Shown: piece by piece, positions 1-6,489 of the stretch
Layout: every line of letters begins with the position of its first letter
Numbering within the stretch: position 1 is the stretch's first letter
Source: Acidobacteriota bacterium
GTDB lineage: Bacteria; Acidobacteriota; Terriglobia; Bryobacterales; Bryobacteraceae
Assembly: GCA_016870995.1 (NCBI GenBank)
Contig: VFZU01000006.1
Span: forward strand, 50,944 to 114,943
Length of the DNA stretch: 64,000 nt
Direction: 5' to 3'
The notes under the pieces: generated by a model
Told to the model about the DNA's origin: nothing
The model's input: the letters and a program-made list of their open reading frames with translations, nothing else
Databases searched by the model: none
Program-made: the position numbers and the translations under genes

Positions 1-254
1 GCTACGACCTCACCACCAAGCGCAAAGAGTACTTCCACATCCCCACCCTCCGCCACTACCTCACTATCGATTCTGAGTCCATCGAAGCCCGCCTCTACTC
101 TCGCGACTCCAAGCAGACTTGGCCCAAAGATCCACAGATCTTCACCGATCCCAAGTCCCTCATCCCCCTCCAAGCCCTCCGCATCAAGGTCAAACTGAAA
201 GACCTCTACGCCCAAACCGGCCTCCTCGCTATGCCCCCTCTCTTGATACGCTAA
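1..254 (+). CDS. Uma2-family nuclease-like protein, C-terminal part (5' end outside window)
   Basis: The reading frame is open from the left edge (codons in frame with base 3) and ends at TAA 252-254, giving about 83 residues. The segment HYLTIDSESIEARLYSRD, followed by a segment ending in LKDLYAQTGLL, matches the closing beta-strand and helix pattern of Uma2 (DUF820) proteins. These have a restriction-endonuclease-like fold and unknown cellular role, and they are abundant in acidobacteria and cyanobacteria. The catalytic core lies outside the window, so activity cannot be judged. The stop overlaps the start of the next gene by one base (TAATG). Confidence 0.65.
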   Translation, partial: YDLTTKRKEYFHIPTLRHYLTIDSESIEARLYSRDSKQTWPKDPQIFTDPKSLIPLQALRIKVKLKDLYAQTGLLAMPPLLIR

Positions 255-1267
255 TGGGTTCTATGCAACTCGCCATTGTTGGCCTCGGATTCATGGGTGC
301 CACCCACGTCAAGGCCGCCCTTACCATCCCTAATCTCAAGCTCGCCGTCGTCTCCCGCGACCCTGAAAAGCTCAAAGGCGACCTCTCCAAAGTCTCCGGC
401 AATCTCGCCACCACCGAGGCCCAGCTCGACTTCTCCTCCATCAAAACCTTCACCACCTTCGACGAACTCCTCGCCGACTCGACCATTGACGCCGTCGATC
501 TCTGCCTCCCCACCGCCCTCCACGAACCCTTCGCCACCAAAGCCCTCGCAGCCGGTAAACACGTTCTCGTCGAAAAGCCCATGGGCCTCGACCGCGCCGC
601 CTGCGACCGCATGATCGAAGCCGCCACCAAAGCGAACCGCATTCTCATGGCCGCCCAGGTTCTCCGCTTCTTCCCCGCCTACGACTCGCTCAAACACTTC
701 CTGTCTGAATCGGGCGCAATCCGCACCGCCACCTTTCGCCGCCGCTGTGCCGCCCCCGGCTGGGGACCCTGGCTCAAGGACAAATCCCAATCCGGCGGCG
801 GTGTCTTCGACCTGCTGATCCACGACATCGACATGGCCCTCTACCTCTTCGGCGCACCGCACTCCGTCTCCGCCACCGGCCACGAAGACCTCCCCAACCA
901 AATCGACGTCTTAAACGCCAACCTCAACTACGACGGCTTCACCGTCAACATCGCCGGCGGCTGGCACCACGGCGCCTTCCCCTTCTCGATGGAATTCACC
1001 CTCGTTGCCGAAAACGGCACCATCGACTTCCACTCCGCCCAACCCAACCCCACTCTCTACCAGGCCAACCAGCCCGCCAAAGAACTCACGCCCGATCCAC
1101 CCAGCGACGCCTACCGCGAAGAGATCGCCTACTTCGTCGATTGCGCCCGCGACAACCGCCCACCAAAACGCTGCACGCCCCTCAGTTCAGCCCAGGCCGT
1201 CTCGCTCGCGCACCTCTTACTTGAATCCCGATCCAAACAAGGACAAACCCTCTCATGCCAACTCTAA
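254..1267 (+). CDS. Gfo/Idh/MocA-family NAD(P)-dependent oxidoreductase
   Basis: A 337-residue protein. The N-terminal Rossmann motif IVGLGFMG, ending near residue 11, binds the dinucleotide. The family signature E-K-P is at residues 107-109 (VLVEKPMG), and the C-terminal alpha/beta domain includes GGGVFDLLIHDIDMALYLFG. These are sugar or inositol dehydrogenases; the exact substrate is not readable. The ATG at 254 is chosen because it overlaps the upstream stop; an in-frame ATG at 263 is the alternative. The gene overlaps the following sugar epimerase by 13 bases, so the two are probably cotranscribed. Such pairs often work together on 3-keto sugars or inositols, and a DUF1080 (3-keto-disaccharide hydrolase family) protein is encoded 12 kb away. 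Confidence 0.88.
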   Translation: MGSMQLAIVGLGFMGATHVKAALTIPNLKLAVVSRDPEKLKGDLSKVSGNLATTEAQLDFSSIKTFTTFDELLADSTIDAVDLCLPTALHEPFATKALAAGKHVLVEKPMGLDRAACDRMIEAATKANRILMAAQVLRFFPAYDSLKHFLSESGAIRTATFRRRCAAPGWGPWLKDKSQSGGGVFDLLIHDIDMALYLFGAPHSVSATGHEDLPNQIDVLNANLNYDGFTVNIAGGWHHGAFPFSMEFTLVAENGTIDFHSAQPNPTLYQANQPAKELTPDPPSDAYREEIAYFVDCARDNRPPKRCTPLSSAQAVSLAHLLLESRSKQGQTLSCQL

Positions 1268-2091
1268 AACCACTCGAACTCGGCTGCATCTTCTGGGCTC
1301 AAAACAACAAGCCCGCCGCCGAGCAACTCAGCGCACTCAAAGCCCTCGGCCTCAACTGTGCCCAGCTCGGCTGCTCCGGTGAATTCCAGTTCGAAGGCAA
1401 AGCCGCCGAATGGAAAGCCGCCTGCGAATCCGAAAACTTCACTCTCCTCGCCGTCGTCGCCGCCTATGATGGCGAAGACTACGCCGACATCCCCACCGTC
1501 GAGCGCACCGTCGGCTTCATCCCCCCTGCCACCCGTGAGGCGCGCGAAGCCCGCACCCTCGCCCTCTCCGACTTCGGCAAGGAAGTCGGCATCCCCGTCT
1601 TCGCCTGCCACGTCGGCTTCGTTCCCCACGACAAGTCCAACGCGAACTACATCGCCGTCCAGGCCATGGTCCGTCGCATCTGCGACCGCTGCGCCACCAA
1701 CGGTCAATACTTCCATCTCGAAACCGGCCAGGAACCTGCCGAAGTCCTCCTCGACTTCCTCACCGACACCGGCAAGGCAAACCTCGCCATCAACTTCGAC
1801 CCCGCCAACATGATCCTCTACGGCACCTCCGACCCCGTCGACGCCATGGAGATCCTCAAAGGCCACATCCGCTCCGTCCACGTCAAAGACGGCGACTGGC
1901 CCACCGCCCCCGGCCAGCTCGGCACGGAAAAGCCGCTCGGGCAGGGAAGCGTCGGCATGCCCCGTTACATCGCCAAGCTCAAGGAAATTGGCTACACCGG
2001 CCCGCTCGTCATCGAGCGCGAAGGCACCACCCCCGAGATCTGGACCGAGAACATCAAAGGCGCCATCGCCCTCCTCAACTCTCTTGTCTGA
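1255..2091 (+). CDS. Sugar phosphate isomerase/epimerase (AP-endonuclease-2 TIM barrel)
   Basis: A 278-residue protein with the xylose-isomerase-like TIM barrel. Metal-ligand type strands are visible as FHLETGQE, INFDPANM, SVHVKDGDW and a terminal LVIEREG. Members isomerise or epimerise sugars and keto-sugars, or act as keto-inositol dehydratases; the substrate cannot be assigned. Starts at ATG 1255 inside the end of the dehydrogenase gene (13-base overlap), which indicates translational coupling. It is itself overlapped at its 3' end by the DUF3052 gene. No signal peptide, so cytoplasmic. Confidence 0.87.
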   Translation: MPTLKPLELGCIFWAQNNKPAAEQLSALKALGLNCAQLGCSGEFQFEGKAAEWKAACESENFTLLAVVAAYDGEDYADIPTVERTVGFIPPATREAREARTLALSDFGKEVGIPVFACHVGFVPHDKSNANYIAVQAMVRRICDRCATNGQYFHLETGQEPAEVLLDFLTDTGKANLAINFDPANMILYGTSDPVDAMEILKGHIRSVHVKDGDWPTAPGQLGTEKPLGQGSVGMPRYIAKLKEIGYTGPLVIEREGTTPEIWTENIKGAIALLNSLV

Positions 2092-2458
2092 GCTCCTTCA
2101 TAATCTCGGCGTCAAGCCCGAATCCCGCGTCTCGCTACTCGGGATTCGGGACGCCGAATTCCTTCGCGCAATTCTCCCCAACGTCACCAATCCCTCCCAG
2201 CACCGCGCCACAAAAGACTCAGACCTCATCATCCTCGGCGTCGAAGCCGAAGGCCAACTCAAACGCCTCGAACCCCTCAAGAAATACCTCACCCCCAACG
2301 GTGCCATCTGGATCGTCTACCCGAAGGGCCAATCCCACATCACACAAGCCCAGGTCTTCGCCGCCATCAAATCCGCCGGCCTCACCGACAACAAAGTCTG
2401 CAGCTTCTCCGAAACCCACACCGCCCTCCGCGCCTGCATCCCCGTCTTACAGCGCTAG
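2084..2458 (+). CDS. DUF3052 family protein (complete copy)
   Basis: About 124 residues from a TTG start at 2084, which overlaps the epimerase stop by 8 bases. The sequence follows the DUF3052 pattern: LGVKPESRVSLLGI at the N-terminus, a central KKYLTPNGAIWIVYPKG strand-turn, and the C-terminal signature GLTDNKVCSFSETHTALR. The fold resembles a small Rossmann/methyltransferase-like unit without an obvious catalytic motif, and function is unknown. A longer reading frame back to 1988 lies wholly inside the epimerase gene and is not credible. The C-terminal two thirds occur again, diverged, at 3843-4088 behind a foreign-looking two-gene cassette. Confidence 0.7.
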   Translation: MSELLHNLGVKPESRVSLLGIRDAEFLRAILPNVTNPSQHRATKDSDLIILGVEAEGQLKRLEPLKKYLTPNGAIWIVYPKGQSHITQAQVFAAIKSAGLTDNKVCSFSETHTALRACIPVLQR

Positions 2459-2542
2459 ATTCTTGCCACGAGCTCGGAATTGGATGGAGTCGAAGCTTGC
2501 GAAAGCTTTAAAGTAAAACTCTATGTTTCATTTTTTTTTACA

Positions 2543-2548
2543 TTGACA
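2543..2548 (+). promoter_or_regulatory. Possible -35 element of cassette A
   Basis: TTGACA lies in an AT-rich stretch between the DUF3052 stop and the cassette A gene. A matching -10 is poor (TAAAGT or GTAACC nearby). The equivalent position upstream of the cassette B gene has TTGACC (14507-14512) with TACATT 17 bases further (14530-14535). Confidence 0.25.
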
Positions 2549-2692
2549 AAAAAAATGATCCTAAAGTAACCTTCCAACAGAACTAGACGTAACCTGATTA
2601 AAAGCTCATTTTCCATAATTCCTGCGGCAATCGCTGGTAACGGTTTTCTTGCCGCCGCCCAATCCTCAGGCATCTCCCTTTACTCACAGTTC

Positions 2693-3397
2693 TTGAATCT
2701 CCCCGAATTTGCTTCTTTTTCGCGAATTTCAACAGCCTTAACCTCAGGAGTGCTTGTTTCCGGGGCGAGCATCTTAGAGTCGGTCGCGGCCCGAAGGCTG
2801 AATCGCGTACACCTGATGAGTCTCATGCCGATTGCTGCTGTATCGATTAACCACTTAAGCGAGGCCAAAATTCCTGAGAGTTTGGCTAGGAGTTCCGATT
2901 TGTGGAGTCGAATCGCAGCAGAGGACAAGGAATTCAAGTTCGCAAGAGTAACTTATCCAGGACTATTGGCGAACCACGGTATTGCCTCACAAGACGAAAC
3001 GGTGAAGAAAGTGATCGCGTCAACCCGTGAGTTCCGAAACAGCAGTGCAATTAGGAGTAAAGTCACAACAGGGCTTCGTCAGTCGTTCGAAAATCTGATC
3101 CGGATGCTCACTTTTCAGCTTCCGAAACTCGTCCCAGCGTCCACGAACTCAATTCGAGGCGCCTTTCCAGCCCAATTGATACAAAGCCAATCCTCGTCTA
3201 CCGATCAACTTGTTCAAGAATCAAACAATTTGATTAACGCTGGCGGTGTCATTGGCGGTGCAGCGACTGTTGTAGGTGCATTTGCGCCAACTGGTTCAAC
3301 CGCCGCCGCGGCTGCCGTTGCAGTTGCTGGGGCAGGCGGTCTTTTGGTTCTGGCCGGCCCTGTCGGTTTGGCGGTAGCATGGTGGTTGACCCATTAG
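2693..3397 (+). CDS. Cassette A protein 1: unknown family with glycine/alanine-rich hydrophobic C-terminus
   Basis: Not a recognised family. 234 residues from TTG 2693, but homology to the cassette B protein (14537-15358) extends upstream. The open frame from 2570 would encode a signal-peptide-like N-terminus (IKSSFSIIPAAIAGNGFLAA) with no ATG, GTG or TTG; only CTG 2594 or ATT 2597 could initiate, so the start is unresolved. Shared features are an LPEFA.F opening, the motif PIAAV..NHLSE..IP.SL, a QSFE..I..L..QLP.L segment, and a C-terminal stretch of roughly 50 residues rich in Gly/Ala/Val ending WWLTH, which could form a membrane hairpin. Flanks are AT-rich (2520-2620). The small membrane gene follows after 17 bases. 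Confidence 0.6.
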   Translation: MNLPEFASFSRISTALTSGVLVSGASILESVAARRLNRVHLMSLMPIAAVSINHLSEAKIPESLARSSDLWSRIAAEDKEFKFARVTYPGLLANHGIASQDETVKKVIASTREFRNSSAIRSKVTTGLRQSFENLIRMLTFQLPKLVPASTNSIRGAFPAQLIQSQSSSTDQLVQESNNLINAGGVIGGAATVVGAFAPTGSTAAAAAVAVAGAGGLLVLAGPVGLAVAWWLTH

Positions 3398-3414
3398 CGA
3401 AGGGACTATGTTGC

Positions 3415-3723
3415 ATGGAAAAAATGGCTTTCATCAAGAAAACTGAGTTAGGAATACACTACCTTCTGCTTACTTGCGTTGCTTTGGTGGTTCTCCTAGG
3501 CGTTGCGCGGTCAGTTGATCTGATTATTGAACCAAGACAAATTCGCCCATTTCGTCAGGTGGCATTAGTGGGCTTTGGCCTCGCACTAGTCTTCATGGAG
3601 AATTTTTATTGGCGGAAATTCCGACCTTCAGAAGAAACACCTGTTTTTCGATTTGCCTTAGGCTCCCTGCGCTTGGCCCAATTCGTTTTCTTGGGTTTGT
3701 CGCCTGCTTACTTGAATTCCTAA
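3415..3723 (+). CDS. Cassette A protein 2: small membrane protein, possible immunity partner
   Basis: About 102 residues from ATG 3415 (MEKMAFIKK), with AGGGAC at 3402-3406 as a plausible ribosome site. Hydrophobic segments cover roughly residues 12-32 and 46-65 (VALVGFGLALVFM), with a third weaker one near the C-terminus (LRLAQFVFLGLSP). It is related to the cassette B small protein (15364-15696): both have a central hydrophobic segment followed by a Y-W aromatic pair and a hydrophobic C-terminal segment. Its constant position behind protein 1 suggests a partner or immunity role, which is inference only. Confidence 0.55.
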   Translation: MEKMAFIKKTELGIHYLLLTCVALVVLLGVARSVDLIIEPRQIRPFRQVALVGFGLALVFMENFYWRKFRPSEETPVFRFALGSLRLAQFVFLGLSPAYLNS

Positions 3724-3842
3724 CCATCGCTTTTGCGAATGAGTTGAAAGCAGATTGGGGCTGGAATCTCAATTCATGAATTGATTTGTTTTCGACCTCA
3801 ACTCTTGCATTTTGCTGCTTCAACCTCCACGCCGTCAAAGTG

Positions 3843-4088
3843 CCAGACCATATCTCTCTCGGTGTCGAATCGGAAGGCCCTCTCAAACGCCTTGAACTCC
3901 TCAAGAAATACATCACCCCCTCGGGCGGCATCTGGATCGTCTACCCCAAAGGCCAATCCCACATCACGCAAGCCCAGGTCTTCGCCGCCATCAAATCCGC
4001 CGGCCTCACCGACAACAAAGTCTGCAGCTTCTCCGAAACCCACACCGCCCTCCGCGCCTGCATCCCCGTCTCGCAACGAAAATTGTGA
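3843..4088 (+). pseudogene. 5'-truncated second copy of the DUF3052 gene
   Basis: The frame ISLGVESEGPLKRLELL through GLTDNKVCSFSETHTALR repeats the C-terminal two thirds of the DUF3052 protein at 2084-2458. The first part differs at many bases; the block around 3945-4069 is almost identical to 2321-2445. The ends differ again (CIPVLQR versus CIPVSQRKL). No start codon with context precedes it in the matching region, so it is probably a remnant left by insertion of cassette A. The similarity starts abruptly at about 3843. Confidence 0.75.
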
Positions 4089-4136
4089 TAGCCTTTTTTG
4101 ACCCGATTCACTCTGCTCTCTCACTTACCTAACCAG

Positions 4137-5624
4137 ATGAAAATCCCAAAATCGAACCGCCGTCTGCGCATAGCAGCACTAGCCCTAACTTGTCTCTCAC
4201 TTCCCGTCATGCCCGCCTGGAGCATCGACCTCGACAACGGCAACGCTCCCGTCCAGGTGGTCATCACTACCGCCGCCCCCATCATCTTTTCTGACATCTC
4301 TCCATCCGGCGCTGACGCAACCGTAGTCCTTCGCGCCACAACGCTAATCACCAACGCCTGGTTCGACGCCACTGCGCCCTACCATCCCACTGCCCTCGGC
4401 ATCTACTCACGCCTCGGTCGCCGCCCCGTTCCAGAGCGCACCACACGCAACATCAACATCGCCAGCCTCTACGCCAGCTACCGCGTGCTCAACAGCATCC
4501 TTCCCAAGCGAGCCTCCGCTTGGCGCGCGATGCTCCAGGCCGAAGGTCTCAATCCCGACGACAACTCTGAAGACATCTCCACCGCCGTCGGCCTCGGCAA
4601 CAAAGCCGGCAAAGCCGTCGTCGCCTTCCGCGAACGCGACGGCATGAATCAGCTCGGCGACGAAGGCGGCGTCAAATACAACCGCCAGCCCTACGCCGAC
4701 ACAACGGGCTACCAACCCGTCAACTCCCCCACTGATCTGCGTGAACCCGGGCGTTGGCAACCTCGCATCACCTCAAACGGCAATGGCATCTACAAGGTCC
4801 AGCAGTTTGTCACGCCTCAGTACGCCAAGGTCCGGCCCTATTCTTACAACTCCCCTGCCAACTTCGAGGCGCCGCGACCGGACGCGAGCAACCCTCGCGG
4901 CCCCAAAGGCTTCAGCGCCTACAAGGCCCAAGTCGATGAGGTCTTACAAGCTTCCGCAAACCTGACCGACCGCCAAAAGCTCACTGTCGAACTCTTCAAC
5001 AACAAGATCAACAGCCTCGGCTTCTCGGCCGTCTTCGCAGCCCTATCCCGCGGCCTCAGCATCATCGACTTCATCCATCTCGACTTCCTCACAAACATGG
5101 CTGCCTTCGATACCGGTATCGCCGTCTGGAAAGAGAAGGCCCGTTGGGACGCCGTTCGTCCCACCAGCGCCGTGCGCTACGTCTACGGCAATCGCCCGGT
5201 CACCGCCTGGGGCGGTCCAGGCAAAGGCACTGTCACCGATCTTCCGGCCGACCAATGGAAAGAGTACGTCGACGTGGCCGACCATCCTGAGTATCCTTCC
5301 GGCTCGGCCGCCTTCTGCGGAGCCCATGCCCAATCCGCACGCCGCTTCCTCGGCAACGATGTCCTCAACTGGTCTGTCCCGATTCCCAAAGGTGGTTCTG
5401 TTGTCGAACCCGGCATCACTCCCGCCGCAGATCTCGTCCTCGGCCCCTGGGCCACCTGGACCGAATTCGAAGCCGATTGCGGCATCTCCCGGCTCTGGGG
5501 CGGCGTCCACTTCCGTCCCGCCATTGAGGAAGGCTATCCGCTTGGCCGCCTGATCGGCAACATCGCCTTTGAGTTCCTCAAGCAACACATCGACGGCAAC
5601 GCTCCGCCTCTTCCTCTGCCCTAA
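4137..5624 (+). CDS. Secreted vanadium-haloperoxidase-like (PAP2 superfamily) protein with altered active site
   Basis: 495 residues from ATG 4137, opening with a typical signal peptide (basic residues, LALTCLSLPVMPAWS). The haloperoxidase motif K-x6-R-P is perfect (KARWDAVRP, from residue 334). The second motif, normally PSGH, reads PSGSA with Ser at residue 390 in place of the usual acid-base His. The third (SR-x5-H) is present as SRLWGGVHF with His458, but the following Asp is replaced (HFRPA). In the family these residues bind vanadate or phosphate, so halide oxidation is doubtful and another phosphoryl or oxidative chemistry is possible. Expected in the periplasm. A fragment of its own coding sequence is repeated just downstream. 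Confidence 0.78.
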   Translation: MKIPKSNRRLRIAALALTCLSLPVMPAWSIDLDNGNAPVQVVITTAAPIIFSDISPSGADATVVLRATTLITNAWFDATAPYHPTALGIYSRLGRRPVPERTTRNINIASLYASYRVLNSILPKRASAWRAMLQAEGLNPDDNSEDISTAVGLGNKAGKAVVAFRERDGMNQLGDEGGVKYNRQPYADTTGYQPVNSPTDLREPGRWQPRITSNGNGIYKVQQFVTPQYAKVRPYSYNSPANFEAPRPDASNPRGPKGFSAYKAQVDEVLQASANLTDRQKLTVELFNNKINSLGFSAVFAALSRGLSIIDFIHLDFLTNMAAFDTGIAVWKEKARWDAVRPTSAVRYVYGNRPVTAWGGPGKGTVTDLPADQWKEYVDVADHPEYPSGSAAFCGAHAQSARRFLGNDVLNWSVPIPKGGSVVEPGITPAADLVLGPWATWTEFEADCGISRLWGGVHFRPAIEEGYPLGRLIGNIAFEFLKQHIDGNAPPLPLP

Positions 5625-5638
5625 TCCCCATCCGCGAC

Positions 5639-5662
5639 GGGGCAGCGCTTTCACGCTGCCCC
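5639..5662 (+). terminator. Stem-loop after the haloperoxidase-like gene
   Basis: GGGGCAGCG (5639-5647) pairs perfectly with CGCTGCCCC (5654-5662) around a six-base loop, 14 bases after the stop codon. There is no T tract, so it may be an RNA-end stabiliser or a weak terminator. Confidence 0.45.
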
Positions 5663-5665
5663 ACT

Positions 5666-5740
5666 GCAGACATCGCCCTCGGCCCCTGGGCCACCCGAGC
5701 CGAGTTCGAAACCGATAGCGGCATCTCCCGTCTCTGAGGC
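5666..5740 (+). repeat. Decayed fragment of the haloperoxidase-like gene (tail copy)
   Basis: Codon-for-codon similarity to 5427-5501 of the preceding gene (residues ADLVLGPWATW...GISRLWG). The fragment carries several substitutions and a TGA where the intact gene has TGG. It lies directly behind the full copy, with only the stem-loop between. Probably non-coding debris. Confidence 0.6.
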
Positions 5741-5752
5741 GATGCCGAATTC

Positions 5753-6139
5753 CTAAAAGTCCTTCGCGTTCCTCGAACTCCCGGCCATCTCCTTCCGCAA
5801 TTTCAGATAACCCTCAAACTTCACCTTCTGCTCGGCCGTCAGCACCTTTCGGATGTCGTCATCTTCATTCAATTGGATCTGCCGCAATTCCTGATGCAGC
5901 CTCTGGGTCACAACCTCCAGCTCGGCCATCAGCTTGCTGTCGTTGGCAATACGCGCCCGCCGCAATTTGCGCAACTCCTGATTCTGCTCCTGCCGTTTCG
6001 AGGCAAAGGGCTTTTGGTATCGAGCCTGGATCGTATCCACCTCTCTTGCCTGATCCACGCTCAATCCAAGCGTCCCCTTCAACGATGCATCCGCCATCAG
6101 GCTCAGCGCCAAGGCAGCGCAAATCAAAATAGTTCTCAT
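5753..6139 (-). CDS. Spy/CpxP-like periplasmic protein
   Basis: 128 residues from ATG at 6139 (minus strand). A signal peptide (ILICAALALSLMADA) is followed by an almost entirely helical, charged protein with the LT..Q motif (VLTAEQKVKFEGY) typical of Spy/CpxP and related metal-stress chaperones. Members bind unfolded envelope proteins or metals. A slightly earlier in-frame ATG (MNAMRT) is possible. Divergent from the TonB receptor gene, with about 350 bases of shared upstream DNA. Confidence 0.7.
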   Translation of the reverse strand: MRTILICAALALSLMADASLKGTLGLSVDQAREVDTIQARYQKPFASKRQEQNQELRKLRRARIANDSKLMAELEVVTQRLHQELRQIQLNEDDDIRKVLTAEQKVKFEGYLKLRKEMAGSSRNAKDF

Positions 6140-6288
6140 TGCATTCACTCCTGCCCTAATTAGCACCATCCCTGTTGAAAACAAGTCATCCGATCCACTG
6201 CAAGTCGTTGTCAAAACGACAGGCTTCTTCCAGCCCAACTCCTGGACAGCCCAAATTTGATCCCGCACCAAAAATCGAATTCAAATCT

Positions 6289-6316
6289 TGACTGTAGGAC
6301 CCAATTGGTCTTATAT
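6289..6316 (+). promoter_or_regulatory. Sigma-70-like promoter with a palindromic operator in the spacer
   Basis: TTGACT (6289-6294), a 16-base spacer and TTATAT (6311-6316) upstream of the TonB receptor gene. The perfect 12-base palindrome GACCAATTGGTC (6299-6310) fills most of the spacer, where a bound repressor would block RNA polymerase. A second inverted repeat lies just downstream. Confidence 0.55.
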
Positions 6317-6330
6317 TCATCAAGTAAGGT

Positions 6331-6349
6331 ATTGCAAGTCATTTGCAAT
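6331..6349. promoter_or_regulatory. Inverted repeat in the early transcribed region
   Basis: ATTGCAA (6331-6337), a 5-base spacer, then TTGCAAT (6343-6349). It falls about +8 to +26 of the transcript predicted from the promoter at 6289-6316. It could be a second operator half-site pair or a leader hairpin. Confidence 0.4.
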
Positions 6350-6370
6350 TATCCGAGCGCGATTAAAAAA

Positions 6371-6413
6371 GAGTTCCGTCGGTCGATCTTTGCCGGAGCA
6401 ACCTTCGGAACTC
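6371..6413 (+). other. Leader RNA stem in the TonB receptor 5' region
   Basis: GAGTTCCG (6371-6378) is complementary to CGGAACTC (6406-6413), with a 27-base interior. The region 6140-6489 otherwise contains no gene. I did not recognise a cobalamin or other named riboswitch. Confidence 0.3.
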
Positions 6414-6489
6414 TCCCATCGCAAACCATCGAAATGGCTCGCGAACCCCTAGCATAGCGGGAGCGCGGCCCTGTCGCCAAGGAGTTCCC

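Noticed and set aside
251..901. Gly/Glu-rich antisense frame opposite the dehydrogenase
   Set aside because: Repetitive Gly-Val-Glu composition is typical of the complement of GC-rich codons.
6190..6240. Promoter for the Spy-like gene on the minus strand
   Set aside because: A TTGACA is present on the minus strand but no acceptable -10 follows at the right distance.
6140..6489. Cobalamin or other riboswitch upstream of the TonB receptor
   Set aside because: Inverted repeats are present, but I could not find the conserved B12-box or any other named riboswitch core.
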